From the NCBI GenBank assembly GCA_963819175.1, contig CAWFVJ010000024.1, positions 62,001-126,000 of the forward strand: a DNA stretch of 64,000 bases. Reading direction: 5' to 3'. The position numbers and the translations under genes are program-made. This document shows positions 18,374 to 26,811 of this stretch, piece after piece. The first letter of the stretch is position 1, and every line of letters starts with the position of its first letter. The notes under the pieces were generated by a model, which saw nothing but the letters and a program-made list of their open reading frames with translations, searched no databases and was not told the DNA's origin. Origin of the DNA: CAWBRT01 sp963819175. Its GTDB lineage: Bacteria; Acidobacteriota; Terriglobia; Terriglobales; Acidobacteriaceae.

Positions 18374-20365
18374 TTAATCCCCCACTTCCAACTGCTGCTG
18401 CCAGTGCGTCAACACCTGGAGCGCGTTGCTGCGAACGTGGACGAAATCGGCGACTCCATCCCGCTGTAGTTGTTCGATGTCAGTTTTGGGGTAACCGGCA
18501 ACGATCACCGGCACTGCTTTGGTTTGCCGCAGTTTTTCGATCAGTGTCCTCGCCATGGGCAGGTATTGCTGATCGGCGCTGCAAAGCACGACCAAGTCCG
18601 GCTTTCGCTCGGCGATGACTTGGGCGGCGGCGACGGGGTCGGCTTCGGCGAAGGCGGGGACAATCTCAAAACCCGCTGCGGCAAAGAAGTTCGAGCTGAA
18701 GGCTACGCGGGCTTTGCGCATCTTGATGTCGCCATACTCCAGCAGAAGCACACGCGGACGGCGACCGGTCTTAGCGGTATGCCGCTCGGTGCGCAGCCGC
18801 AGGGCTTCGAAGGGCTCGGCCCCGCGGTAGGGCGTGAGCTTTTCGACGGTAAACACAGCGGGACCGGGCGCCAGGGAATCGCCTAGCGTCACCCCATCGG
18901 CGAACTGACGCGCCAACTCCGCAGCCGAGGAAGCCGGCTTTACGCCAGAGGCTGACTTGCGCAGCGCGGTCACATTGGCATTTTGCTCAAGCGTTGCGAG
19001 CACCTGCTCGTGATGATCCGGGTACTGATTGGTTCCCAGCAGACTGAGGCGGCGCGCCGCGATGGCTTCGTCCTTTCGCCGGCGGGAGTTGGCAATCTCC
19101 TGCTGCACGAAACCCGACTGCATGGCTTTGAGCAGCCCGCCCTTGGCTTCCACTTCCTGAAAGAGCTTCCAGGCTTCACGCGCCAGCGAGTCGGTCAGTG
19201 ACTCCACATAGTAAGAGCCCCCGGCGGGATCGGCGACGCGATCCAGATAGGATTCCTGTTTGAGAATGACCTGGGTGTTACGCGCCATGCGGCGGGAGAA
19301 ATCATCGGAGGGCTTAACGGCGGCGTCGAAAGGCGTGACTTCGATGCTGTCGCTGCCGCCCATGGCGGCGGACATCGCTTCGGTGGCCCCGCGTAGCAGA
19401 TTGTTGTGGGCGGCGTAAGCCGTGATTCCCCAACGCGCGGTGACACTTTCCACAATGGCCTTGGACGAGTCTGCCTGCAGCGGCTTGAATTGCGCGACCG
19501 CTTGCGCCCACATCATGCGGAAGGCGCGTAGCTTTGCAATCTGGAAAAAGTAGTTGGAGCCGGAGGCAAACACAAAAAAGATTTTCGAGCAGACTTGATC
19601 GACGCTAAGCCCGTGCTGCGTGAGCTCGGAAAGGTACTCAACCCCCGTGGCGAGGGCGAAGGCAAGCTCCTGGACAACGGTGCCGCCCGCCTCGGTATAC
19701 TGCCCGGCGCGAACCGCGAGGGTTCGCAGCAGAGGCGCTTTGGCGGCGGCGAATTTCAGGGTCTCGGCGGCGTCGGCGAAAATCTCCTGCGGTGTGCGCG
19801 AACTCGCGCCGTCCAGCAGCAGGTCGCCAAGCGGGTCGAAATCGATGGAGCCGGTAACACTGGCGGGCTCCTTCAACTCGGCAAGATAGAGTGCGAGGAT
19901 GGCGCGCGCCGCCTGGTGGGCGCGAAACGAGAGCGGGACGCCATTGAGACCTTTAATCAACCGCCGCATTTCTTCGGCGTTCTGCACGGCTACACCGCGC
20001 AGGGAGGCGCCCTCGGGCAGAACTTCAAAGGCGATCGATTCTGCTCCGGCGGTAAGCGCTTGACGAACGGCGGCGTTGGCCTGCGCCGGGTCGGGCAAGT
20101 CGATGGTTTGCCGGATGGACCAGTCGTTGGTTGCGCGCGTGCCGCGCACGAACGGAAATTCGCCCGGAGCGCTGGAGAGCTGAAACTGCAGGTCGTTGAT
20201 GTCCTCCGCGCGATAGAAGGGCTTAACGCTAATCCCTTCGTCGGTCTTCCAGAGCAACTTGGAGGGCGCGTCTCCCTTGAGGTCTTTGGCGACGACCTCG
20301 TTCCACTCCGCGGTTGTTACCGGAGGAAAGTCTTCCTTCAGCTTTAAGCTGTTGTTTTGTGGCAT
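18374..20365 (-). CDS. mutA: Methylmalonyl-CoA mutase, small subunit
   Basis: This is the noncatalytic partner of the large subunit in heterodimeric mutases. The 663 residues share the fold but lack the cobalamin DxHxxG signature; the equivalent C-terminal stretch reads MRKARVAFSSNFFAAAGFEIVPAF. Recognisable family segments are KPFYRAEDI, QRLSVDQV-like HGLSVDQVCSKIFFVFASG, ARWGITAYAAHNNLLRGATEA and DPAGGSYYVESLT. The ATG at 20365 lies 26 bases after the epimerase stop, consistent with one transcript. Confidence 0.94.
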   Translation of the reverse strand: MPQNNSLKLKEDFPPVTTAEWNEVVAKDLKGDAPSKLLWKTDEGISVKPFYRAEDINDLQFQLSSAPGEFPFVRGTRATNDWSIRQTIDLPDPAQANAAVRQALTAGAESIAFEVLPEGASLRGVAVQNAEEMRRLIKGLNGVPLSFRAHQAARAILALYLAELKEPASVTGSIDFDPLGDLLLDGASSRTPQEIFADAAETLKFAAAKAPLLRTLAVRAGQYTEAGGTVVQELAFALATGVEYLSELTQHGLSVDQVCSKIFFVFASGSNYFFQIAKLRAFRMMWAQAVAQFKPLQADSSKAIVESVTARWGITAYAAHNNLLRGATEAMSAAMGGSDSIEVTPFDAAVKPSDDFSRRMARNTQVILKQESYLDRVADPAGGSYYVESLTDSLAREAWKLFQEVEAKGGLLKAMQSGFVQQEIANSRRRKDEAIAARRLSLLGTNQYPDHHEQVLATLEQNANVTALRKSASGVKPASSAAELARQFADGVTLGDSLAPGPAVFTVEKLTPYRGAEPFEALRLRTERHTAKTGRRPRVLLLEYGDIKMRKARVAFSSNFFAAAGFEIVPAFAEADPVAAAQVIAERKPDLVVLCSADQQYLPMARTLIEKLRQTKAVPVIVAGYPKTDIEQLQRDGVADFVHVRSNALQVLTHWQQQLEVGD

Positions 20366-20391
20366 AGGCGATGCTCATTCCCGCACTGCGG

Positions 20392-20892
20392 TCAGTGCTG
20401 GTTGGGATCTTCAACCACCTCGATCAGGAACCCGAAGGGGTTTTCGTTACGCGATTTTGGGTGGACGAAAAACACAATGGTTCCACGCGAGCCCCGGCGT
20501 GGGGCCTTGTCGATAAGGTTGAACCCCGCCCCCTGCATATAATCGTACGCTGCTTTGGCGTTGCGTACACGGAACGCCAGATGAGTCAGGCCGCCCCGCC
20601 CGCCATTCCTGTCGATGAACTTCTGCACCGGCGAGCTCTCGTTGAGCGGTTCGATGACCTGAATCATGTTCGGGCCGTCGCCAACTTGCAGCAATGCCTC
20701 GCGTACCTGGTCACCGCCGAGCACCTCTTCGCGGTGGACCTCGCGGAATCCGAGCAGTTGATATGCCTCAACCTGCTTGTCCAACTCGCCCGAACGAACC
20801 GCAATGGCAATGTGATCAAAAAAAAGGAATCCGGGAACCTTCAGCAGTTCCTGGTTAAAGGCACTCACTGGGTGAGCATGACTCATAACCAT
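20392..20892 (-). CDS. mce: Methylmalonyl-CoA epimerase-like VOC protein
   Basis: The epimerase converts the (S) and (R) forms of methylmalonyl-CoA, linking the carboxyltransferase to the mutase. The 166-residue vicinal-oxygen-chelate protein shows the metal-binding pattern FDHIAIAV, LTHLAFRVRN and FGFLIEVVED and ends soon after. The GGRGGLTHLAF motif is typical of epimerases. ATG codons at 20892 and 20886 are both possible starts. The assignment rests on both motifs and position; other VOC enzymes cannot be excluded by sequence alone. Confidence 0.9.
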   Translation of the reverse strand: MVMSHAHPVSAFNQELLKVPGFLFFDHIAIAVRSGELDKQVEAYQLLGFREVHREEVLGGDQVREALLQVGDGPNMIQVIEPLNESSPVQKFIDRNGGRGGLTHLAFRVRNAKAAYDYMQGAGFNLIDKAPRRGSRGTIVFFVHPKSRNENPFGFLIEVVEDPNQH

Positions 20893-21028
20893 TTTCCTCT
20901 AGTTGAATACCACCCCTGTTGCATGCGGGAGCAACGATGCAGTTCCGTCAGCTTGGAATTCTACCTCTGAATGCGGGGTGTTGCTCGCCGGCTGCGAAAT
21001 AATCCGCACCCGGCCCCGCGCTGTTTTG

Positions 21029-21430
21029 CTAGTCGAACTCGACCACAACTTGCCCGATTTGAACGGCGTCGCCAGGCTTCACCCTGATGTTCTTGATTGT
21101 GCCTCCGACCGGCGCCGTGACATTGGTTTCCATCTTCATGGCTTCCACCACCAGCAGCAGATCGTTGGGCTGAATTTGCTGTCCGTTCTGTGCGTTGCAG
21201 CGGATAACAACCCCGGCAATGGGACTGCGGCATACCTTCGACTCATCGGCAACCACCTCCGTACCCGCCGGTAACGGCCTGGGGCCGGCAGCCGGAGCAA
21301 CCGGCGCACCGTCCGCGGCGGAGGACGGCGGCGGCGCATACGCCGGGTACATGCGCGGTTGAGTATCGTCCTCGGCGATCTCAACTTCAACCTCATAGGT
21401 TTTGCCATCAATCGCGATCTGTAGCTTCAA
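21029..21430 (-). CDS. Biotin carboxyl carrier protein (1.3S-type)
   Basis: This carrier shuttles carboxyl groups on biotin between the two carboxyltransferase subunits. The 133 residues have an N-terminal strand segment (MKLQIAIDGKTYEVEVE), a Pro/Ala-rich linker (about 28-55) and a C-terminal biotinyl domain. The biotin-attachment lysine in EAMKMETNV is Lys99, the classic 34-35 residues from the C-terminus. No biotin carboxylase gene is nearby, so the partners are most simply the 12S- and 5S-type subunits encoded upstream. Confidence 0.93.
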   Translation of the reverse strand: MKLQIAIDGKTYEVEVEIAEDDTQPRMYPAYAPPPSSAADGAPVAPAAGPRPLPAGTEVVADESKVCRSPIAGVVIRCNAQNGQQIQPNDLLLVVEAMKMETNVTAPVGGTIKNIRVKPGDAVQIGQVVVEFD

Positions 21431-21493
21431 GGTAGAGCGCTCCTTTCAAACCTCAACCAGCAGCGACAGCAAACAACCGCTTACCGGTGACAA

Positions 21494-21862
21494 TCAGTGC
21501 CGCGCAAGGGCATGCGAAGCCTGCACGAAAACGCGTCCCTGCTGCGCCCATGGGCTCACCACTTCGGGATTCACCAGGCGTGCCTGGTGGATTCGCACGT
21601 TCCTGCCCAGGAACGCTGTGACGACGGCGGCGATGACGGCCATCCGCTCCGCCGTGATCTCGTCGGGTGCCTCTGGTGCGGACGGCGTGGCGGCCTCGGC
21701 GTCCGTTGCCTTTCCCGCCGTTCTGGAAAGCGCCATCTCCAACTCGGTCAGACGATTTCCCTGCTCTCTGATTTCGCGCCTCAGCTCTTCGACTTCCCGC
21801 AAAATAAGCTGCAAGGGAGATTCGCCGGTCTTCGGATCTTGCTCTTCCATCAAATCCTCCAT
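21494..21862 (-). CDS. Small coiled-coil protein with OadG/MmdD-like C-terminal tail
   Basis: I cannot assign a firm name. The 122 residues have an acidic start, a coiled-coil-like helix (LILREVEELRREIREQGNRL, residues about 19-38), an Ala/Pro/Glu-rich linker and a C-terminal segment ITAERMAVIAAVVTAFLGR...SPWAQQGR. That last segment resembles the C-terminal tails of decarboxylase gamma/delta subunits (OadG, MmdD), which bind the carboxyltransferase. Unlike OadG it has no transmembrane helix. It starts five bases after the 12S subunit stop and precedes the biotin carrier, so it is probably an assembly subunit of the same complex. Confidence 0.65.
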   Translation of the reverse strand: MEDLMEEQDPKTGESPLQLILREVEELRREIREQGNRLTELEMALSRTAGKATDAEAATPSAPEAPDEITAERMAVIAAVVTAFLGRNVRIHQARLVNPEVVSPWAQQGRVFVQASHALARH

Positions 21863-21867
21863 TCGCC

Positions 21868-23457
21868 TTAGAGCGGAATCAGTCCGTGCTTCTTGGGCGG
21901 ACGCAACTCGCGTTTATGGTGCAGCGACTCCAGCGCCTTAGCCAGCGAACGCCGGGTTTGCGACGGCTCGATAATGTCGTCCACCAGCCGACGTCCGGCG
22001 GCGACGAAGGGAGTTGCGAAAGTATTGCGATAGAGTTCGATAAGCTCTTTGCGCCGGACCCCTTTATCCTTGGCGGCATCGATTTCGCGGCGAAAGACGA
22101 TCTCAGCCGCGCCCTCGGCGCCCATCACGGCGATTTCGGCCGTGGGCCACGCCAGCACGCGGTCGGCTCCCAGATCCTTGCCGCACATCGCCAGATAGGC
22201 GCCGCCGTAAGCCTTGCGCACGATGACGGTCACTTTCGGCACGGTCGCCGCCGAGTAGGCAAACAGCATCTTGGCTCCGTGACGAATGATTCCGCCGTAC
22301 TCCTGCTGTACCCCGGGCAGGAAACCCGGGACATCGACGAAGGTTACCAACGGCACATTGAAGGCGTTGCAGAAACGAATGAATCGCGCCGACTTGTCGG
22401 AAGCATTGATGTCGAGCGCTCCGGCCAGCACCGCGGGCTGGTTCCCGATAACCCCCACCGAGCGTCCCTGAATCCGTCCGAACCCCACCACAATGTTGGG
22501 CGCGAAGCCAGGCTGAATCTCCAGAAAATCCTGGTGGTCCAGCACGCGGGCGATGATACCCCGCATGTCGTAGCCAATCTTGCTTTCGACCGGCAACAGG
22601 TTGCCTAACTCCGGATCGTCCTCCAGCGGCATGTCAAAGGGAAGGTGCGGCGGATCCTCCAGATTGTTCGAAGGCAAAAAGCTGAGCAGCCTGCGGCAAA
22701 GGTAAAGGGCCTCTTCATCGTTTGCGGCCACCAGATGCACCACACCCGAAGTGTTCATCTGTGCCTGCGGTCCGCCTAGTTCCTCGGCCGTGACCACCTC
22801 GCCCGTCACCTGCTTGATGACCTGGGGTCCGGTAATAAACATCTGCGCGTTGCGGGTCTGGATGATGAAATCGGTTAGCGCCGGACTGTAAGCAGCACCA
22901 CCGGCGCAGGGGCCGCAGATGATCGAGATTTGCGGCACAGTGCCCGACAACATCACGTTGCGATAAAAGACGCGGCCGTAACCGGAGAGACTATCGATGC
23001 CCTCCTGCACGCGCGCGCCCCCCGAATCGTTGATGAAGACGAAGGGGCTGCCGGTCTTGAGCGACATTTCCATCATGTCGGCGATCTTGTCGCAATGGAC
23101 CTCGCCCGCAGCACCGCCGGCGACGGTGAAATCCTGACTGGCAAGGTGGATCAGCCGGCGGTCGACGGTGGCGCAGCCGGTCACCACGCCGTCGGCGGGC
23201 ATCTCTTTCTCCGCCATTCCGAACAGCGTGGCGCGATGCTCGGCAAACAGGGCGATCTCCTGAAAGCTCTCCGGATCGACCAGCCCCTCGATGCGCTCGC
23301 GGGCGCTGAGTTTGCCGCCTTTGTGCTGCTTGTCTAGACGGGCCTTGCCACCGCCGAGTTGTGCCTGCTCACGCCGGGCCCGCAACTCGGTAACTCGCTC
23401 GTTCATTGTTTTTTTTGCCAATGTTTTTTGTGCCGATTCCGTGCTTTGTGTGGCCAT
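21868..23457 (-). CDS. Methylmalonyl-CoA carboxyltransferase 12S-type / acyl-CoA carboxylase beta subunit
   Basis: The subunit moves carboxyl groups between methylmalonyl-CoA or propionyl-CoA and biotin. The 529-residue crotonase-fold protein has two carboxyltransferase halves. Oxyanion-hole segments are GPCAGGAAYSPALTDF and KAYGGAYLAMCGKDLGAD. Family motifs include GKLSARERIEGLVDPESF, INDSGGARVQEGIDSLSGYG, VDVPGFLPGVQQEYGGIIRHGAK and the C-terminal HKRELRPPKKHGLIPL. The ATG at 23457 follows the 5S-type gene by 56 bases. It could also serve as propionyl-CoA carboxylase beta subunit, but no biotin carboxylase gene accompanies it. Confidence 0.93.
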   Translation of the reverse strand: MATQSTESAQKTLAKKTMNERVTELRARREQAQLGGGKARLDKQHKGGKLSARERIEGLVDPESFQEIALFAEHRATLFGMAEKEMPADGVVTGCATVDRRLIHLASQDFTVAGGAAGEVHCDKIADMMEMSLKTGSPFVFINDSGGARVQEGIDSLSGYGRVFYRNVMLSGTVPQISIICGPCAGGAAYSPALTDFIIQTRNAQMFITGPQVIKQVTGEVVTAEELGGPQAQMNTSGVVHLVAANDEEALYLCRRLLSFLPSNNLEDPPHLPFDMPLEDDPELGNLLPVESKIGYDMRGIIARVLDHQDFLEIQPGFAPNIVVGFGRIQGRSVGVIGNQPAVLAGALDINASDKSARFIRFCNAFNVPLVTFVDVPGFLPGVQQEYGGIIRHGAKMLFAYSAATVPKVTVIVRKAYGGAYLAMCGKDLGADRVLAWPTAEIAVMGAEGAAEIVFRREIDAAKDKGVRRKELIELYRNTFATPFVAAGRRLVDDIIEPSQTRRSLAKALESLHHKRELRPPKKHGLIPL

Positions 23458-23512
23458 GGTTTTTCTCCGATCGATTCGGCCAATCCTTAGTTGAACTCGT
23501 ATGGCGGCCTGC

Positions 23513-25024
23513 CTATTTAGCCGGCGCCACCGTAACCCTGTGCTCTTTCCCGTTCAGCGTCACAACGTAGTTCCGGGGATGCGCGATGCCGTTCGCCGAC
23601 GCCTCGCCCGCAACCGGGGCCGAAGCCGGGGCCGGAGCAGCTTTTACCGGGTCTTTTCCCAGATTTCTGGGTCCCTGGTGGCGGGAAGCAAAAAACTTTG
23701 ACGCCACCTGGGGGAACATCGCATAGGTGAGCACATCCTCATCGCTGCCGTTGCAACCTTCCAGGGCGAGGGCCTGCGCCCGCAGAGCGTCCCATTCCGG
23801 TTTCAGCAAATCAGCCGGACGGGAGGTGATTGGCGGCTTTTTGGCGCGCGCCTCGGCAAGTTTTAGGATCTCCGGGTTCTTCTCGCCCAAAGTGCTGCCG
23901 TAGTAGCCCAGCATGAGGTCGGCGAATTCTCCGGTGAGCACCTTGTATTTGCCCATCAGCACGTTGAGTACGGACTGCGACCCTGTGATTTGGCTGGAAG
24001 GCGTGACCAGTGGAGGATAACCGGCGTCGCGCCGCACCCTGGGCACCTCTTCGAGCACTTCCTGGAGGCGGTCGCCTGCCCCCTGCTGCTTGAGTTGGCT
24101 CTCCATGTTGGAGATCATGCCGCCTGGAATCTGGCTCTTGAAAATCTCTGTCTCCACACCGTTGATGTCGCTCAGGAACTCGCTATAGCGTGGACGTATC
24201 TTGGCGAAGTAGCGCTTCACCTTGAGCAGCCGATCCATATCCAACCGGGTGTTGTACGCAGTGCCCTCGAGCATCTCGACGAAGCTCTCCGTAGGATTGT
24301 GTCCGGGGCCGAGCGAAAGCGAGCTGATGGCCGTGTCAACGATGTCGCACCCGGCTTCGATGGCTTTCATCAGCGAGACCAGAGTGACGCCCGTGGTGGC
24401 ATGGACGTGAACATGCACCAGCGTCTGCTCGCCGCAGCGCTTCTTGATGCTCTTGACGAGATCGTAGGCGGGCTGCGGCTTCAACAGGGCTGCCATATCC
24501 TTGACACAGATCGAATCGCACCCCATCTCGACCAACTGCTCCGCCATTTCGGCAAAGGCTTCGATGGTATGCACCGGGCTAACGGTGTAACAAATCGTGC
24601 CTTGCGCGTGCTTGCCCGTCTTCTTGACCGCCTGAATGGCGGTGCGCATGTTGCGAAGGTCATTGAGCGCATCGAAGACGCGGAACACATCCATGCCGTT
24701 CTCGGCGGATTTGTCGACAAAACGCTCGATTACGCCGTCTTCATAGTGGCGGTAGCCAAGCAGGTTCTGCCCTCGGAGCAGCATCTGAAGACGCGTTTTG
24801 GGCAGCAACTTGCGGAAGGTGCGGAGGCGCTCCCAGGGATCTTCGTTGAGGAAGCGAATGCAGGAATCGAAGGTTGCTCCACCCCAGCACTCCAGCGACC
24901 AGAAACCGGCGTTATCCAGGTCTTCGCAGGCCGGAATCATGTCTTCCATCGCCATGCGGGTTGCCAGCAGGCTCTGGTGGGCATCCCTCAGGATCAGTTC
25001 GGTAACTTCAATCGTGCGTCCCAT
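23513..25024 (-). CDS. Transcarboxylase 5S-type / oxaloacetate decarboxylase alpha-like carboxyltransferase
   Basis: This TIM-barrel subunit exchanges carboxyl groups between oxaloacetate/pyruvate and biotin. The ATG at 25024 (MGRTIEVTELILRDAHQSLL) has GGAG eight bases upstream. Metal and carboxylysine motifs are RDAHQS, ICVKDMAALL and LVHVHVHATTG; substrate motifs include MLLRGQNLLGYRHY and SLSLGPGHNP. The end (about residue 485 on) reads NYVVTLNGKEHRVTVAP, the linker that in OadA leads into a biotin domain, but the protein stops there at 503 residues. The biotin domain is instead supplied by the separate carrier at 21029-21430, as in the propionibacterial transcarboxylase. Confidence 0.9.
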   Translation of the reverse strand: MGRTIEVTELILRDAHQSLLATRMAMEDMIPACEDLDNAGFWSLECWGGATFDSCIRFLNEDPWERLRTFRKLLPKTRLQMLLRGQNLLGYRHYEDGVIERFVDKSAENGMDVFRVFDALNDLRNMRTAIQAVKKTGKHAQGTICYTVSPVHTIEAFAEMAEQLVEMGCDSICVKDMAALLKPQPAYDLVKSIKKRCGEQTLVHVHVHATTGVTLVSLMKAIEAGCDIVDTAISSLSLGPGHNPTESFVEMLEGTAYNTRLDMDRLLKVKRYFAKIRPRYSEFLSDINGVETEIFKSQIPGGMISNMESQLKQQGAGDRLQEVLEEVPRVRRDAGYPPLVTPSSQITGSQSVLNVLMGKYKVLTGEFADLMLGYYGSTLGEKNPEILKLAEARAKKPPITSRPADLLKPEWDALRAQALALEGCNGSDEDVLTYAMFPQVASKFFASRHQGPRNLGKDPVKAAPAPASAPVAGEASANGIAHPRNYVVTLNGKEHRVTVAPAK

Positions 25025-25133
25025 ACGGCAAGCTCCTTTTCCAGGGTTTCGCGATCGGCGGCGCGGCTGCTCTTCGCGTTCCATTGGCCCAGCACCTATG
25101 CTTCTAAGTTACGCTTTCAAAAGAAGTTAGGTA

Positions 25134-25149
25134 AGTGAGACGAGTCACC
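25134..25149. promoter_or_regulatory. Weak CRP/FNR-like operator before the methylmalonyl-CoA cluster
   Basis: AGTGA-GACGAG-TCACC matches the TGTGA-N6-TCACA consensus at 8 of 10 positions. It is centred 117 bases upstream of the 5S-type gene start. A poor -10 candidate (TAACTT, minus strand 25111-25106) would put it near -42. Confidence 0.3.
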
Positions 25150-25202
25150 CAAGATCGTGACCGCAGTGGATTACGGCAGTCGTAGCGGCATCACGATTTA
25201 AG

Positions 25203-25237
25203 GTGTTTTGCAACGTGCCGCGCACGATGCAAAACAC
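25203..25237. repeat. 35-base near-perfect palindrome
   Basis: GTGTTTTGCA (25203-25212) and TGCAAAACAC (25228-25237) are exact inverted repeats. Inside them CGTGC and GCACG pair around the three-base loop CGC, leaving one A-A mismatch. As RNA it would form a 15-bp stem; as DNA it could be an operator between the two divergent genes. No T-run follows on either strand. Confidence 0.7.
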
Positions 25238-25367
25238 ACGAACAAATGTGACAGCAGAGAAGATCACCTCTTCTGGTGACAAGCGTCGCTGTTTGAGATG
25301 CGGCGAGCGCCGGGTCCGAACCTGGAAATCCACATGTGTCGAGCTGACGTGCATTTACACTGGGGCG

Positions 25368-26420
25368 ATGAGACTGCCATCCAAGCTGCCGGAAGCGATC
25401 GAGAGGCTGACGGAAGCGGTGTCCACCCAACGTCTGCGGCTTGCGGCGGCAGCCCTGACGGATCGCTACAAGAACGCGACGCAAGCCGCGGCAATTCGAA
25501 GTGAAGACGAGCGCCTGGCTTACCTTTTGGTCCGCATGCCAGCGACTTACGCCGCGCTGGTGCAGGCAATTAGGGTGGCAAATCGGCATTTTATGGTGCG
25601 ATCCGGCAACGATCCTATGTCCGATAATGATTCTATGTCCGATAACGGTACGGCGATGCAGACGATGCTCGATCTGGGCTCGGGACCAGGAACCGCGGCC
25701 TGGGCGGCCATCGAGCTTTTCCCCGATGTGCGTCAGCTTACGCTTGTCGAGCGCGACGGTGGCCTTATCGGTTTGGGGCAGCAGCTTTGTGCAACTAGCG
25801 ATTCGCCAGCTCTGCGCCAGGCGGAGTGGATTCACTCGGACCTGAATGGCAAGTTTGCGGAGGGAGCATTCGATCTTGTCGTCGCCTCGTACTCGCTCGG
25901 AGAGCTTACTGAGGCCCAGCGCACCCTATGCCTGCGGCAGGCGTGGCAGAGGACGCGCAAGCTGCTGGTGCTGGTTGAACCTGGCACGCGAGCCGGATTC
26001 GGCTGCGTACATCAGGCGAGGTCGGAGCTAATCGCCCTGGGTGCAACCCTGGTGGCTCCTTGCCCGCACAGGTTGGCGTGTCCAATGGCCGTTGCCGGCG
26101 ATTGGTGTCACTTCGCAGCGCGGGTCGAGCGCACCGCCATGCACCGGCGAATCAAAGCGGGAGAGCTCGGGCACGAGGACGAGAAGTTCTCATATCTGGC
26201 GGCCACGCCGCTCACGGCCAATCCGGCAGAGCAGAGAATTGTCCGGCATCCCGTGTATCACTCCGGCTTTGTTGAGCTGCAACTATGCTCCGCGGACGGC
26301 ATAGGCAAACGCACAATCGGCAAATCGAAGAAGGCGGACTACAGGGCCGCCCGCAGAGCGGCATGGGGTGATTCCTGGCCGACGCAGACGACGCCGGAAG
26401 GGCATCCAGAGGATTTATAA
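25368..26420 (+). CDS. Rsm22-like SAM-dependent methyltransferase
   Basis: The Rsm22 family comprises ribosomal small-subunit-associated methyltransferase-like proteins. The ATG at 25368 gives 350 residues. An N-terminal helical part (LPEAIERLTEAVSTQRLRLA) precedes the SAM-binding motif MLDLGSGPGTAAWAA and an acidic-end strand LTLVERD. Then come SYSLGELTE and LVEPGTRAGF, and the cysteine cluster CPHRLACPM followed by WCHF, which fits the metal or Fe-S site of the family. The frame is open upstream to 25203, but that part overlaps a large palindrome and is judged noncoding. A short direct repeat (25616-25627 and 25634-25645, TATGTCCGATAA) adds an SDN-rich loop. Confidence 0.85.
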   Translation: MRLPSKLPEAIERLTEAVSTQRLRLAAAALTDRYKNATQAAAIRSEDERLAYLLVRMPATYAALVQAIRVANRHFMVRSGNDPMSDNDSMSDNGTAMQTMLDLGSGPGTAAWAAIELFPDVRQLTLVERDGGLIGLGQQLCATSDSPALRQAEWIHSDLNGKFAEGAFDLVVASYSLGELTEAQRTLCLRQAWQRTRKLLVLVEPGTRAGFGCVHQARSELIALGATLVAPCPHRLACPMAVAGDWCHFAARVERTAMHRRIKAGELGHEDEKFSYLAATPLTANPAEQRIVRHPVYHSGFVELQLCSADGIGKRTIGKSKKADYRAARRAAWGDSWPTQTTPEGHPEDL

Positions 26421-26566
26421 AGCAATCTGGCGGAGATCCGAGTGTTGAATTCTGCAACAGCCCAAGAGTGGCCCCCTCCACCAAAGTCTTAAAACTAGCA
26501 CAGTTGCGGCTTTGCAGGTGATCCAGCGCACAGCTCAGCGTGACGTTGCGATAATTCCAGCCTAAA

Positions 26567-26582
26567 TGTGACGTGTATCACG
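26567..26582. promoter_or_regulatory. CRP/FNR-like operator before malic enzyme
   Basis: TGTGA-CGTGTA-TCACG matches the CRP consensus TGTGA-N6-TCACA at 9 of 10 positions. Its centre (26574.5) is about 61.5 bases before the start point predicted from the extended -10 at 26621-26629, the classic class I activator position. Which CRP/FNR-family regulator might bind is not known. Confidence 0.5.
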
Positions 26583-26620
26583 AGGTTGCTAGTCGCAAGT
26601 CACTTGGTTGTTCAATATTT

Positions 26621-26629
26621 TGAGATAAA
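26621..26629 (+). promoter_or_regulatory. Extended -10 of the malic enzyme promoter
   Basis: TGA-GATAAA gives a TG extension and a 4-5 of 6 hexamer. The -35 region is poor, as expected for an activator-dependent promoter. The start point would be near 26636, leaving a leader of about 175 bases. Confidence 0.35.
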
Positions 26630-26811
26630 GTCCGCCCTGTTTGAAGGTTTCGGGCATGCAAGCACGCCGGAACCGACGGTATTTTTTGGCAAGACACTAA
26701 TGCTCAGCGCCTCGCGAGTTCGCCATAGGAGTGGAGGGATTCAAGGGCGCTCTGGACAAGATAAATTATTCAACCAAACTTTAATCACGAATGACTGGAC
26801 GGACGGCAATT

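Larger units (their letters stand above)
25025..25367. other. Divergent intergenic region between carboxyltransferase and Rsm22 genes
   Basis: This 343-base region holds a weak CRP-like site (25134-25149), a 35-base near-perfect palindrome (25203-25237) and a smaller palindrome TCACC-TCTTCT-GGTGA at 25263-25278. No gene is convincing. Confidence 0.5.
26421..26811. other. Regulatory region before malic enzyme
   Basis: The 391-base gap carries a CRP-like site and an extended -10 element (listed separately). The rest shows no gene or repeat. Confidence 0.5.

Noticed and set aside
25203..25367. N-terminal extension of the Rsm22-like protein with CxxC residues
   Set aside because: The stretch starts inside a large palindrome and lacks family similarity; the ATG at 25368 gives the expected N-terminus.
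26600..26620. A -35 element for the malic enzyme promoter
   Set aside because: TTGGTT and TTGTTC have wrong spacing to the -10; the promoter is better described as activator-dependent with an extended -10.
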